Counted from the first letter of the stretch, positions 1-8,998 are shown. The stretch is DNA of 64,000 bases from Flavobacteriales bacterium UBA5040 (GCA_002415135.1 DIBY01000024.1:1-64000), one strand, 5' to 3'. The notes: a model not told the origin generated them from the letters alone. A program made the numbers and translations.

Positions 1-36
1 AGGGTTGTGCAACGGCTACCGTTGTTAGCAGAAGTT
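1..36. repeat. Palindromic intergenic repeat at window edge
   Basis: A short dyad, CAACGG-CTA-CCGTTG, at 10-24 is followed by GTTAGCAG. The GTTGTTAGCAGA ending recurs at about 1848-1860 and a related GTTAGCAGCAG at 972-982, each time just downstream of a minus-strand gene of the array. It looks like one end of the hairpin repeats that separate these genes. The left part lies outside the window. Confidence 0.5.
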
Positions 37-825
37 TTATTTATAGTTAATTTTATGGTTTAATTCTAGTGGATTATCGTTTTCTGCTATATTTTTTCGT
101 GACTCTTTACTCATTTCGTTTATATCCATTTTGTTTCCATTGGCGTCGGTCATTGTAACTCGCATTCCCATCTTAGCATTCAGATTGTATGGGTCGTTAT
201 AATATGATTGCCCTAAAGTTTCATATTTCTTCCAATCGATTATAATGTTTTTACTTCGAGCATCAAATAGATTTGTACCTTTTTTTACTTGTATCAAGTT
301 GAAGGAATAATCATTGTTTGAATCTTCTATTGAAATAATTAACCCTGGTAAACCATGAAATATATATGGACCATCGCTAAAAGGTAATTCTGTAGTAAAC
401 CAAGCAATCCAATTTCTCCCTCCATAACTTACTTCTGCTTTTTGTGTTCTATATTTTCCGATTATTTTTTGTTCAGGTGCAATTTTCCAATCCAACTTTT
501 CATCAATTGGAAGTAGATAGTCATTTCCTAAATAAGTTATCACTTTTGAAACTTTATTTTGCGTTAAATCTTTCTTAGTATAAAATTGGTACTCAACTCC
601 CATTTTAAACATTCCATTGCCTTGATTTAACTTTATGGAATCAGTTTTTTTATCTTCGTTTTCTCTAAAAATCGAAATGTTATCTTCTAAATCTAAAATC
701 ATGGTATCGCTATTAATTTCATTTGGTTTTTCGGTATTCATTTTATATTTAGCTTCGTAAATAAAACTAAATTTCTGCGAAAAACTCACAGTAGATATTA
801 TCAGAAAGAATAAAGTATATTTCAT
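37..825 (-). CDS. GLPGLI family secreted protein (type A)
   Basis: A 262-residue protein with a cleavable-looking signal peptide (residues 1-17, ending SFSQ). The family signature is at residues 158-163 (GLPGLI), preceded by the conserved SYGGRNWIAWFTTE segment (133-146) and DGPYIFH. The C-terminus is ELNHKINYK. GLPGLI proteins are Bacteroidota-restricted exported proteins of unknown biochemical function. I call this type A because it shares YIFHGLPGLI and the NHKI-Y ending with the genes at 3337, 8094 and 11711. It is the last gene of the array seen here and is separated from the upstream type B gene by a hairpin repeat. The family assignment is firm; the function is unknown. Confidence 0.93.
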   Translation of the reverse strand: MKYTLFFLIISTVSFSQKFSFIYEAKYKMNTEKPNEINSDTMILDLEDNISIFRENEDKKTDSIKLNQGNGMFKMGVEYQFYTKKDLTQNKVSKVITYLGNDYLLPIDEKLDWKIAPEQKIIGKYRTQKAEVSYGGRNWIAWFTTELPFSDGPYIFHGLPGLIISIEDSNNDYSFNLIQVKKGTNLFDARSKNIIIDWKKYETLGQSYYNDPYNLNAKMGMRVTMTDANGNKMDINEMSKESRKNIAENDNPLELNHKINYK

Positions 826-837
826 TTTTTAAAGTTT

Positions 838-986
838 GGATGTGAAAATTTATGCTAACGGTTGGGTATTTATGCAGGCGGGCTAAAAATACGAAAACTT
901 TATACTTGCTAAGATCTTTATTAATCGCTAAAATCTTCAATGAAAACTTCATACCCGCATGTAGAAATACCGTTAGCAGCAGTTTT
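838..986. repeat. Imperfect inverted repeat between GLPGLI genes
   Basis: The arms CTAACGG...GTATTTATGC..GCGGG (about 853-881) and CCCGCATGTAGAAATACCGTTAG (about 953-975, interrupted pairing) can fold back on each other. The inner part includes ATCTTCAATGAAAACTTCATACCC. A shorter version with the same inner words (ATCTTCGATGAAAACTTCATACCC) sits at about 2877-2965. It looks like a small non-coding repeat family spread between the genes of this array, of REP or MITE type. No coding capacity. Confidence 0.6.
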
Positions 987-1802
987 TTATTTTAGCAGGT
1001 CGATTTCGATGATATTATTGTCTTTTTTTAAACGTTCCATCCACTGATCATGTAGTTCTTTTATTATTTGTGTAGAAGTTCTAAAATTTCCATTTGCATC
1101 TCTTTGGTCTGGTATTTTACCAACTAAATCAGCTGTTGGATCTTTTCGAAAATTCTTATATTTTTTTACATATTGATCATAGTTCAAATTATAGCTTTTA
1201 GAATTATCCACATTTGGATAGTTAAATTCGGTAGTGTTACTTTTTATTCCTTTTAGTTCAAAAGTGTGATTTTTATTATGATCTTCAATTTTCAGAATTA
1301 GACCGGGAAGGTTTTTGAATTTATAGGGCCCATCCTGAATTGGCATTTCTTTAGTAAACCACGCAGTCCATTTTCTTCCGCCAAAATCAGCCGTTGCTTT
1401 TTGCACTTTATAACCCAAGATTGTATCAAAACTATTTTCTAAATGCCATTTTAAATCAATATCTTGTTTAACAATATATTGATCCCAAAACATGATCGTT
1501 ATATAGTTGATAAGATTTGAATTAGGATACTTTACAACTCTATCATTAACCATCGCTTTATTAAACGGCATTGCCATATTTCCCTTCTTACTTTCTGCTA
1601 ACTGAGTTGAATCAGAAGCATATCTTTCGAAGCTATAAAATTCAGATCTATCTTTTTGAATATTCAAAATCATTAACTCATGTTTCAATTCATCTCTCAT
1701 AGTTGAATCAGGAATAAATTTATAATCGTATAAAAATAATTTGTTCTGGCCAAATGCGAAATTCGTTAGAATAAGAAAAAGTAAAAATTTGATTTTTTTC
1801 AT
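987..1802 (-). CDS. GLPGLI family secreted protein (type B, NLPGLI variant)
   Basis: A 271-residue protein with a signal peptide (residues 1-19, ending FAFGQ). The conserved block ADFGGRKWTAWFTKE (138-152) leads into DGPYKFK and the signature at 164-169, which reads NLPGLI rather than GLPGLI. The C-terminus NNIIEIDLLK is of the type B kind (shared in style with the genes at 4221 and 6098). It lies 64 bases downstream of the TPR gene at 1867-2820 and upstream of the type A gene at 37-825, so the order TPR, B, A is seen here. Molecular function of the family is unknown. Confidence 0.92.
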   Translation of the reverse strand: MKKIKFLLFLILTNFAFGQNKLFLYDYKFIPDSTMRDELKHELMILNIQKDRSEFYSFERYASDSTQLAESKKGNMAMPFNKAMVNDRVVKYPNSNLINYITIMFWDQYIVKQDIDLKWHLENSFDTILGYKVQKATADFGGRKWTAWFTKEMPIQDGPYKFKNLPGLILKIEDHNKNHTFELKGIKSNTTEFNYPNVDNSKSYNLNYDQYVKKYKNFRKDPTADLVGKIPDQRDANGNFRTSTQIIKELHDQWMERLKKDNNIIEIDLLK

Positions 1803-1804
1803 TT

Positions 1805-1866
1805 TTTGCGAGATTTTTGTGACATTGCAGATACTGTTTGCAAACTGTTGTTAGCAGACGTTTTTT
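1805..1866. repeat. Partial copy of the intergenic repeat
   Basis: Between the TPR gene and the type B GLPGLI gene lies GTTGTTAGCAGACG, the same ending as at the window's left edge, next to ATTGCAGATACTGTTTGCAAACTG. It resembles a truncated copy of the hairpin repeat seen at 838-986. Confidence 0.4.
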
Positions 1867-2820
1867 CTATTTTGCTAATTTCTCTAATTCGGGTAATTCA
1901 CTTTTATACTTTTCAACGTCCCAAATTAAATTCCAATTTTTCACATAGTCAGAGATTGAACCTAAGCCAACTTCTGCTCTTCTTTTATCTACATTGTCAG
2001 GATCAATTAAAGGTAAAACATATTGAGTTTTAGTATTTGGATTTGTTCCTATCTGGCTTCCGTATATTTGTTTTCTACCTTCTCGCATTTCTATTCTGTC
2101 AATTAACAAAGCTAAAGAACCTGCATTTGCATTTCCTTTTATTACAGCTTCTTTCATCATTGGTAAATAATTTTTTTGTGTTTCCAAATCTGAATGCTGA
2201 ATGACTAGAAATAATGCACTGTTGGCTTGTGCACCTACTATGTCTTTACCAACCCAGCCTTTTTCATCTAATATTTTTTTTACTTTTAATAAGTTAATTG
2301 AGTCGTTATGAAGTGTTATTTTCCAGAGATCCTGCATTTCTTTACTATCATCACTGAATTTTTTTAGAGTTTCATGTATTTGCTTTCTATATTTTTGGTC
2401 TTCGTCAAGAATTGCCAACAATTCAGCCTGCAAAGATTTGTCGTAATTTGCTTCTATTAACTCTAATTTTTTTTCTAACTTTTCAACTGTTTTTCGCCAT
2501 TCTTTTTTTGAATGTAAATTTTCTAAATCAGTATCAGAATTTAAGTGCTTTAGATTTGTCCAACCTTTTTCTATGGATAAGTTCAACCATTTAAATGCTT
2601 TTTTTGTATTTCCTGCCAAAGAAGATACGCAAGCGCCATTATATAAGTGACTTGGATTTTTGCTTTCAATTTTAAAAGCTTTATCATATAAATCAGTAGA
2701 CATTTTATAATCTTTTGTTTCATATAATTTGTTTGCTTCACTTATTAATTTTGAATATTCTTGAGCATTAAAGCTTGTGAATAAAAATAATAATAACAAA
2801 GTATAAAAACTGTTTCTCAT
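1867..2820 (-). CDS. Secreted TPR-containing protein
   Basis: A 317-residue protein with a signal peptide (residues 1-19, ending SFNAQ). The N-terminal third has TPR-like helices: EANKLYETKDYKMSTDLYDKAF (about 28-49) and a second unit with LYNGACVSSLAGNTKKAFKWL (about 58-78). The rest (residues 110-317) is a charged helical region with conserved-looking EMREGRKQIYGSQIG and DPDNVDKRRAEVGL. This C-terminal pattern is common in flavobacterial proteins of unknown function that follow a TPR. It sits directly upstream of a type B GLPGLI gene, as does the second TPR gene (7171-8007). Role unknown; perhaps protein-protein contact in the periplasm. Confidence 0.85.
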   Translation of the reverse strand: MRNSFYTLLLLFLFTSFNAQEYSKLISEANKLYETKDYKMSTDLYDKAFKIESKNPSHLYNGACVSSLAGNTKKAFKWLNLSIEKGWTNLKHLNSDTDLENLHSKKEWRKTVEKLEKKLELIEANYDKSLQAELLAILDEDQKYRKQIHETLKKFSDDSKEMQDLWKITLHNDSINLLKVKKILDEKGWVGKDIVGAQANSALFLVIQHSDLETQKNYLPMMKEAVIKGNANAGSLALLIDRIEMREGRKQIYGSQIGTNPNTKTQYVLPLIDPDNVDKRRAEVGLGSISDYVKNWNLIWDVEKYKSELPELEKLAK

Positions 2821-2876
2821 TTTTTTTTTGTATTTAATTGTTAATTTAGATGTTTATGTTCTGTTTTTAAAATGTC

Positions 2877-2965
2877 TGGTAACGGCTTAGTATTTCTGCA
2901 GACGGACTAAATCTTCGATGAAAACTTCATACCCTGTGCAGAAATAATGTGTCATCAGGAGTTTC
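2877..2965. repeat. Short copy of the array's hairpin repeat
   Basis: GTAACGGCTTAGTATTTCTGCAG pairs with CTGTGCAGAAATAATGTG, and the inner segment ATCTTCGATGAAAACTTCATACCC matches that at about 928-952 with one change. It is a second member of the intergenic repeat family of this array. Confidence 0.6.
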
Positions 2966-3230
2966 TTATTTATATAAACTCAATTCTAAAAAGTTGTTAG
3001 TCTTTTTTAGATTATCTCTTACTCTTTGTTCCTTATTTCTACTAACTTCAGATTGCGTTAGTGTTTTTCCACTTGCGTCTGTAACAGTAATATTAGAAAC
3101 TTCTGAACTTGCATAAATTAGTTTAATTTTTTTAGCTGGATCTTTCAAATTGTCTTGCTATCCATTTGCTACCTCCAAAAGTGGTTGTAGCTTTTTGAAC
3201 TTTAAACCCGAGTATTTCGCCAAATTCTGA
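2966..3230 (-). pseudogene. GLPGLI family pseudogene (type B, core deleted)
   Basis: On the minus strand the upstream part reads EFGEILGFKVQKATTTFGGS then KWIA, the family block that precedes AWFT. It then jumps, one base out of frame, to NLKDPAKKIKLIYASSEVSN and on to NNFLELSLYK, the type B C-terminus (compare YTNDPTKKIRQIF in the gene at 4221). About 90 residues, including the GLPGLI signature, are missing at roughly 3148-3155. The N-terminal half is also absent: upstream is a stop and unrelated-looking sequence. It is a remnant of a type B gene removed by internal deletion. An intact 60-residue frame remains (2966-3148) but is unlikely to be a functional gene. Confidence 0.8.
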
Positions 3231-3336
3231 TTCTCATATTGGGGATCATTGTCCCCCTTATTTCTTCTATTTAAAAAGGGTGGGATTGTACTTGGAAGGT
3301 GAATTCGCAATTATTTAAATTAAACATTTGCATAAA

Positions 3337-4170
3337 CTACTTCTTTTTATAAAAAATCATTTTGTCAAGTTCAATAGTGTTATCATTTTCCAAAATTCCT
3401 TTGCGAGTCATTAAAGTTAGTTCTCTGAAATTGGTCTTTGCATATCCGCCGTGACCATCATCTTTGACAGTTTTTATGTTATTCGCTTTTACAAAACTAA
3501 AAGGATCATCATAATAATCTTGCTGAATTTTCTCAAAATTATCCCAACTTATTACTGTTCCATTCGACGGTGGATATAATTCAGTATTATTATACTTTTT
3601 AATACTTTTTAGTATAAAATTAAAATTATTTTCACTATCAGAAATCTGTATTATCAAACCTGGCAAACCGTGGAATATATAAGGACCTTGCAGTATTGGA
3701 ACTTCAGTTGTGAACCAGGCAGTCCATTTTCTATTACCATAAGAAACTTCTGCTTTCTGACAATTATAATTTGCAATTTTAGTTGTATTTGTTAAGATTT
3801 TCCAATTTAATTCCTCAGTAATTGGAATATAAAACCTGTCGCGACTTGTTGGAGAGACTACATATTTTAAATTTTCTTGAGTAATTAAATCACTTATAAT
3901 ACAAATTTGTTCATTAAAACTATTAGGAAATCCCAAACCATATCCGGTTACCTGCGTTAAGGAATCTGATTGCCTTCTAATTTCAGACCGAAAAATAGAT
4001 TTATTATTTTGGATCTCTAAAAAATAGTTTTTTGATATTGTATCATCACTTGTAGATGAAGGCTTATACGTAAGATTGTACCCAACTAGATATCTTTGTG
4101 CATCTAAAACGCAAAAATTAATTAGACAAAATGCTACTATAATATTTGTCATGATTGCGTGATTTTTCAT
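3337..4170 (-). CDS. GLPGLI family secreted protein (type A)
   Basis: A 277-residue protein with a signal peptide ending about LDAQ (residue 25). It has the block CQKAEVSYGNRKWTAWFTTE (137-156), then QGPYIFH and GLPGLI at 168-173. The N-terminal half contains SIFRSEIRRQSDS, matched in the type A gene at 11711 (SIFRTEMRRSSDS), so these two are close paralogues. It lies 50 bases downstream of the type B gene at 4221-5081, again a B-then-A pair. Unknown function, exported. Confidence 0.92.
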   Translation of the reverse strand: MKNHAIMTNIIVAFCLINFCVLDAQRYLVGYNLTYKPSSTSDDTISKNYFLEIQNNKSIFRSEIRRQSDSLTQVTGYGLGFPNSFNEQICIISDLITQENLKYVVSPTSRDRFYIPITEELNWKILTNTTKIANYNCQKAEVSYGNRKWTAWFTTEVPILQGPYIFHGLPGLIIQISDSENNFNFILKSIKKYNNTELYPPSNGTVISWDNFEKIQQDYYDDPFSFVKANNIKTVKDDGHGGYAKTNFRELTLMTRKGILENDNTIELDKMIFYKKK

Positions 4171-4220
4171 GATTTTTTAAAAAGAACTCGAAAACAACCT
4201 AATAATTTGAGTTGTTTTCA

Positions 4221-5081
4221 TTAATATTGTGATAATTCTAAAAAATTATTATTTTTCTTTAATTTTTCTTTTGCTTGCTGACCTCTCATTAATAAGATTT
4301 CCTGCCTTGAAATTTCCCTTCCAGTATTATCAAACATTTGTAGTTTCGCTTCCGAATTCTGGGAGAAAATCTGACGAATTTTTTTTGTAGGATCATTAGT
4401 ATATTCTTTCCATAACTGAGTGAATTTTTTAGCAGAAATTTCCAATTGCTTATCTTCTAATTTACCATTAACAATTGAATCTACAGTGAGTTTTTTACTC
4501 CCTACAAATTTAAATGCATGATCACCTTTTTCATCTTGAATATTTAGGATCAGTCCGGGTAAACCATTAAATTTATAAGGCCCGTCTTGGATAGCTATTT
4601 CTGTAGTGAACCAAGCAATCCATCTTCTTCCACCAAATTCAGCAGTTGCTTTTTGGGCTTTCAAACCTTCAATTTCTTTATTTTCAGCCAGAATATTCCA
4701 ATTTAATTTGCCTGCATTAAGTACAGAAAATTGATCTCCGTTAATTGCGGTGTGGAGCTTTGTTTCAAAATTGGGATATTTTTTGGTCACGGAATATTCA
4801 ATTTTATAATTTAACGGAATTTTTGAAAAATCCACATGATGTGATTTCATAGATTGCGCTCTTTTCTTCTCAATATTCGTCAGAGAATCATAAACAAATT
4901 TTCCACTGCTGTAAAAATTTGAACCGTCTTGCGTTATATCTAAATTCATCAGTTCTTCTTCAATTAGATTTCTATTCAGAGAATCCATCTTAAATGAATA
5001 CTCATAAGTTATTCTATGATTTTGGGATGATAATGGAACCGACAGTATTGAAAAAACAAAGAGGATAATATATTTTTGCAT
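4221..5081 (-). CDS. GLPGLI family secreted protein (type B)
   Basis: A 286-residue protein with a signal peptide (residues 1-20, ending LSSQ). Family block AEFGGRRWIAWFTTE (147-161), then QDGPYKFN and GLPGLI at 173-178. The C-terminus (KKNNNFLELSQY) matches the pseudogene at 2966 (KKTNNFLELSLYK) and is typical of type B. It starts 8 bases below the end of the 5090-6058 gene, so the two are probably one transcript with the type A gene following. Function unknown; likely periplasmic or outer-membrane associated. Confidence 0.92.
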   Translation of the reverse strand: MQKYIILFVFSILSVPLSSQNHRITYEYSFKMDSLNRNLIEEELMNLDITQDGSNFYSSGKFVYDSLTNIEKKRAQSMKSHHVDFSKIPLNYKIEYSVTKKYPNFETKLHTAINGDQFSVLNAGKLNWNILAENKEIEGLKAQKATAEFGGRRWIAWFTTEIAIQDGPYKFNGLPGLILNIQDEKGDHAFKFVGSKKLTVDSIVNGKLEDKQLEISAKKFTQLWKEYTNDPTKKIRQIFSQNSEAKLQMFDNTGREISRQEILLMRGQQAKEKLKKNNNFLELSQY

Positions 5082-5089
5082 TGTATTTT

Positions 5090-6058
5090 TTATTTGAGAA
5101 TGTTTTTATTTATCAATGATTGTATATTTTCGGGAATAAGATTTTGAAAGTCATCCATTGTAATCAGTGATGTTTCTTCAGCATCACTAAATTCAGGTCT
5201 AACGATATAGATATTTTGCACCAATTCGTATTTGTAGGAAAAGCCTTTTTGAGATATTTGGGACGTGTAATATTTTGCGATCGATTTCAAATCTTTAAGT
5301 TTGAAATTTGTGCTTTTGAAACTTTCGGTGATATAATGATTTGTTACTTCAGAATTTAAACCAAAGATGGATTGCTTTTTGGTTTTTAATGGCGAGTTAT
5401 AAACAATATTAATAGTTAAATTATTCTCATTAGTAATTGTGTAGTCTTTTTCTTTTATTAGAATTTTATCATTTTCAATTTTTACATTATTCGAAATGCG
5501 GAGCTCCTCATAAAAAGAAAAAGGATAAATATTAGATCCTACGCTAAATGTTCTATTGGGATTTTCTTTATAAAAACGATTCAAGAAATCTACATTTTTC
5601 AATAGTCGTCTTTGAATTATTTTAGTTTTGCGAATATTTTGGGTTTTGGTATTAATCGTATATATAATTATTCCGTCAGAATAAGATTGCGCCGTATTGT
5701 TGATCAGTTGGTAAGAAATGAAGTATGCATATAAATTTAAATATCTTTTGGACTGATTTAAAATTACTACTTCATCGATATCTTTGGTTTTAAATTTCTT
5801 TAGAATAATAGTTTCATTATTTAATTTTGAGTTAATAAAACTTATTTGATAATCAGCATGAAATAGCTCTAAATTGTTTGAGTTATGTTCTGCGATATTT
5901 AATTTTCCATTCAAATCTGAAATTCCGACTATTTCTCCATTTTCATTTATTGCTTTTACATTTGGGATTGTATTTCTATTCTCATCCGTGATGATGAAGA
6001 TTTGGGAGTTAACAAAGATATTAACTAGAAAAAAGCTTAAGGCAAATATTTTATTCAT
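5090..6058 (-). CDS. Secreted protein with carboxypeptidase regulatory-like N-terminus
   Basis: About 322 residues from the start at 6058, which gives a good signal peptide (MNKIFALSFFLVNIFVNSQ). A further in-frame ATG ten codons upstream gives a poorer N-terminus. Residues 20-80 resemble a carboxypeptidase-regulatory-like (CarboxypepD_reg/DUF4480) beta domain: IPNVKAINENGEIVGISDLN, then GKLNI and DEVVILN. The remaining 240 residues are beta-rich and not recognised. This architecture, like the N-terminus of a SusC/TonB receptor without plug or barrel, is often found beside GLPGLI genes in flavobacteria. It sits between a broken and an intact type B GLPGLI gene. Function unknown. Confidence 0.8.
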   Translation of the reverse strand: MNKIFALSFFLVNIFVNSQIFIITDENRNTIPNVKAINENGEIVGISDLNGKLNIAEHNSNNLELFHADYQISFINSKLNNETIILKKFKTKDIDEVVILNQSKRYLNLYAYFISYQLINNTAQSYSDGIIIYTINTKTQNIRKTKIIQRRLLKNVDFLNRFYKENPNRTFSVGSNIYPFSFYEELRISNNVKIENDKILIKEKDYTITNENNLTINIVYNSPLKTKKQSIFGLNSEVTNHYITESFKSTNFKLKDLKSIAKYYTSQISQKGFSYKYELVQNIYIVRPEFSDAEETSLITMDDFQNLIPENIQSLINKNILK

Positions 6059-6097
6059 GGTTTTTTCAAATATTGATCGATCTTTCAATTTGTAGAA

Positions 6098-6938
6098 TTA
6101 CATTAAAATCTCAATCTGATTATTATCTTTTGCAAGTTCTTCCCGCGCATTAGCCTCGTTTTCTCTTAAGTACTTTTGTTTATATTCTTCATCCTTAAAA
6201 TCAACTTCACCTCGAAAAACTTTCTGTTTTAATAGAAGTCCGGGTTCTTTTCGATCGGCTAACACCGACTTAAAGTAGGAATCGAAGGACAGATTCATAG
6301 CCTGAAAATATGATTTTTGACACAATAATTTGTAGGCATTAGATTCTATTTTCTCAAGGCCAATCAGCTCAAAATTGTGACTGTTAGTGACATCAGAAAT
6401 TTTCAGAATTAAACCTGGCAATCCTGAAAATTTATAAGGTCCATCAGAAAAAGGGATATCATTTGTAAACCAGGCATTCCAAATTCTACCGCCAAACTCC
6501 GCATTTGCTTTTTGAACTGAATAGATCAACACACTATCTTTCTCATTGGTGATTTTCCAGTCAAATCTACGTTGATCCTTAACCTTAGAAACTGGAACTA
6601 TCGTATGATTGCGCGTGTAGAAAAAAGTTTCTTTATGTTCTAAAATTCTTTTCTATTACATATTGAGTTCTAACAGATGAATTCGGCATCATCCAAATTC
6701 CTTTAATTGTATTTGCTGCCATTACTGACTCTAATTTTAACTTGATTTGAGAAAAGAAAACAGATTCCTTTTTATCTATATCAAGTTCCACACTCATTAA
6801 TTCATCTAAAACATTTTGTTTATTCAATGAGTCAGGCGTGGATTTGTAGTTGTAATAAAAACGTACTCTTTGCGCCTGCATATATTAGGAGACTTTGATT
6901 AAAAAAAGAAGTGAAATAATTTTATTTTTATTTATCAT
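6098..6938 (-). pseudogene. GLPGLI family pseudogene (type B, nonsense plus frameshift)
   Basis: From the ATG at 6936-6938 the frame reads MINKNKIISLLFLIKVS, then TAA (6885-6887), then YMQAQRVRF and the family N-terminus to about 6640. There the frame breaks in an A-rich stretch. It resumes one base off with RILEHKETFFYTRNHTIVPV and continues to SVQKANAEFGGRIWNAWFTN, FSGLPGLI and the C-terminus NNQIEILM at 6098. So one stop in the signal peptide and one frameshift near residue 100 disable an otherwise full-length type B gene. The 82-codon and 144-codon frames that remain should not be read as two genes. A sequencing error is possible for the frameshift, less so for both lesions. Confidence 0.85.
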
Positions 6939-7170
6939 AAATAAGTAGTTTATATAAAAAAAGTTATTAAAAAAAAACACCATTAAAATTAATCTTAATT
7001 ATAAATGTTATTTAATCTTAATGAGCTTTTTTTTAGCGATTCCCGACAAATTTCTTATGTCTTATAATGTGGTGTTTTTTTCATGAAATTTGGTTATTAA
7101 GCGTACGTAAGTTGGCACGGAGTCTTTCAGGGCGGGTTGTTTGTAGAAAGGAAATTTTGTCAATTTAAGG

Positions 7171-8007
7171 TTAATTATTCTCAGTGAGGAAAAGTTTTTC
7201 CGATGATATGTATGTAAATTGAGATACTTGATATGGAAACTGCTCATATAATGAATTTCCCTCATTAAAAGTAAACCCATTTTTAAAATCTGATTTTGAT
7301 TCTAAAAATAAAGCCTTTGCATCGGTCTCTTTTCCAATTTTAGCTAAAGACAACGCTTTATAATATTTTGCATCTGCAAAGTTTTTATATTCATTTATTG
7401 AAATATCTAAATTTTTTATTGCCTCATTGTAATTTCCCATCTCAAACTCTGTTATGCCTAAATAAAACAGCTCGTAAGGATTAATATAATTATTAACTTT
7501 TCCAAATGCTATAGATTTTTCTATAGATTTTTTAGATAATTGAAATTCGTTCAATTGTAAATAACATAAGCCGATCCAAAAGCTGTATGTATGATCCATA
7601 ACGATTGCATCGCCGTTAATTTTTGTTAAATCGAGAAATTCATCTAAAGATTTTGTATAATTCTTTTGAAATATGCATTTTATAAATGCTCTATATTCTT
7701 TATAGTGATTGGTTGTATCATACTCAATCGCTCTATTTAAATATTTCATTCCAAGCTCATATTTCTTTTGTTTGAACAAAGGCATTGCCTTTTGCTGCCA
7801 ATAAAAAGGGTCTTCAGGAATTATTGAAATAATCGAGTCTAAGTATAATTGATGCTCATTTAAAAAAGGAATAGTTTTACTGTCTTTATTTACAAGATTA
7901 AAAAACCTTTCTTTTTGCAAATTATCCAAGTTCTTTATTTTCGTTACATCTTGAGACAAAAGTAGCGTTGAAAAGCATAACGGTAATATTTTAAAAATAA
8001 CTTTCAT
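7171..8007 (-). CDS. Secreted TPR-repeat protein
   Basis: About 278 residues from the start at 8007, where MKVIFKILPLCFSTLLLSQ is a clear signal peptide. An ATG seven codons upstream is also in frame. TPR-like units follow one another: LFKQKKYELGMKYLNRAIEY (about 85-104 in the long form), SFWIGLCYLQLNEFQLSKKS (about 150-170), FYLGITEFEMGNYNEAIKNL (about 190-210) and ADAKYYKALSLAKIGKETDA. It follows a type A GLPGLI gene and precedes a broken type B one, repeating the TPR-B order seen at 1-2.8 kb. Probably a periplasmic scaffold; partner unknown. Confidence 0.85.
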   Translation of the reverse strand: MKVIFKILPLCFSTLLLSQDVTKIKNLDNLQKERFFNLVNKDSKTIPFLNEHQLYLDSIISIIPEDPFYWQQKAMPLFKQKKYELGMKYLNRAIEYDTTNHYKEYRAFIKCIFQKNYTKSLDEFLDLTKINGDAIVMDHTYSFWIGLCYLQLNEFQLSKKSIEKSIAFGKVNNYINPYELFYLGITEFEMGNYNEAIKNLDISINEYKNFADAKYYKALSLAKIGKETDAKALFLESKSDFKNGFTFNEGNSLYEQFPYQVSQFTYISSEKLFLTENN

Positions 8008-8093
8008 GTTGGATTTCGATTTATGCATTCTTTGTAATTGAAATTATAAGACAATTCATTTGTTTTTTAAATAGATAAAATTTTATTGCATTA

Positions 8094-8900
8094 TTATTTA
8101 TAATCAATTTTGTGATTTAATTCAATGGGATTATTATTTTCTCGCAATGTTTTCTGCATCCTTTTTGACATATCATTAAAACTTCTATCGAGTTGATTCC
8201 CTTTAACATCAGTAACAATCATCTTAGAACTTTTTGCTTTTAACTCAGCAAATGGTTCGGAATAAAAATTTTTTTGTAATTTTTCAAACATTGCCCAATC
8301 AATGAGTTTTCCTTTTTTAAAATTGGAGTAACCATTATTTTCCGCTTTATCCAAGCGAATAAGATTGAAATAATAATCTTTGTTGCTATCAGAAATACTA
8401 ATTATAAGGCCAGGTAAACCGTGAAATATATAGGGTCCTTCTTGAGATGGAATGCTTGATGCGAAGCAAGCTTCCCAAGTTCTACCACCATAGTTCAGTT
8501 CTGCTCTTTGACAGCTAATATTAGCTATTAATCTTGTTTCTGGAAATATTTTCCAGTTCTGCTTATCATCAATTAAAATTTCATACAGATCATTATAAAG
8601 CGGAGTAGAAATCACTTTAAAAACATTATTTTTATTTAAATCTTTTCGAGTATATAATTGGTTGAAATTCAAATAATTTGATGATCTACTGCCTGTTTTT
8701 TGATTTAAAGAATCAACATCTTTATCTTTCTCTGATCTAAAAACGGATTGTAAGCCCGATATGTCTAAATAATAATTTTCACTCTTTGTAAAAGAATCAC
8801 TGACTTTAGTTTTATAAGTTAGCTCATACAGACAAGTGATATTCTGGCTTTGCGACCAATTAAATTTTAAGAATAAAATAAAAACAAATACTAGTTTCAT
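8094..8900 (-). CDS. GLPGLI family secreted protein (type A)
   Basis: A 268-residue protein with a signal peptide ending near SQSQ (residue 19). GLPGLI is at 161-166 within EGPYIFHGLPGLIISISDS; the C-terminus NNPIELNHKIDYK is the type A ending. One oddity: the usual WxAWFT block before the motif reads TWEACFASS here, with a cysteine in place of the second tryptophan and FAS for FT, although GGR just before it is kept. It lies next to the cysteine-rich peptide gene at 8999-9187, 98 bases downstream of it on the same strand. Function unknown. Confidence 0.92.
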   Translation of the reverse strand: MKLVFVFILFLKFNWSQSQNITCLYELTYKTKVSDSFTKSENYYLDISGLQSVFRSEKDKDVDSLNQKTGSRSSNYLNFNQLYTRKDLNKNNVFKVISTPLYNDLYEILIDDKQNWKIFPETRLIANISCQRAELNYGGRTWEACFASSIPSQEGPYIFHGLPGLIISISDSNKDYYFNLIRLDKAENNGYSNFKKGKLIDWAMFEKLQKNFYSEPFAELKAKSSKMIVTDVKGNQLDRSFNDMSKRMQKTLRENNNPIELNHKIDYK

Positions 8901-8998
8901 TCTGTATTTTTAAATTGTACAAATATTTCCACTGTCATAAAAAAGTAAATCCTTTTCATGAAAAGGAATTACTTTACTTTTTATTCATTTATTATGCA

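Noticed and set aside
7062..7170. Small frame and repeat-like sequence after the TPR gene
   Set aside because: The frame overlaps the real TPR gene in another frame; GCGTACGTAAGTTGGCACGG looks repeat-like but has no partner in the window.
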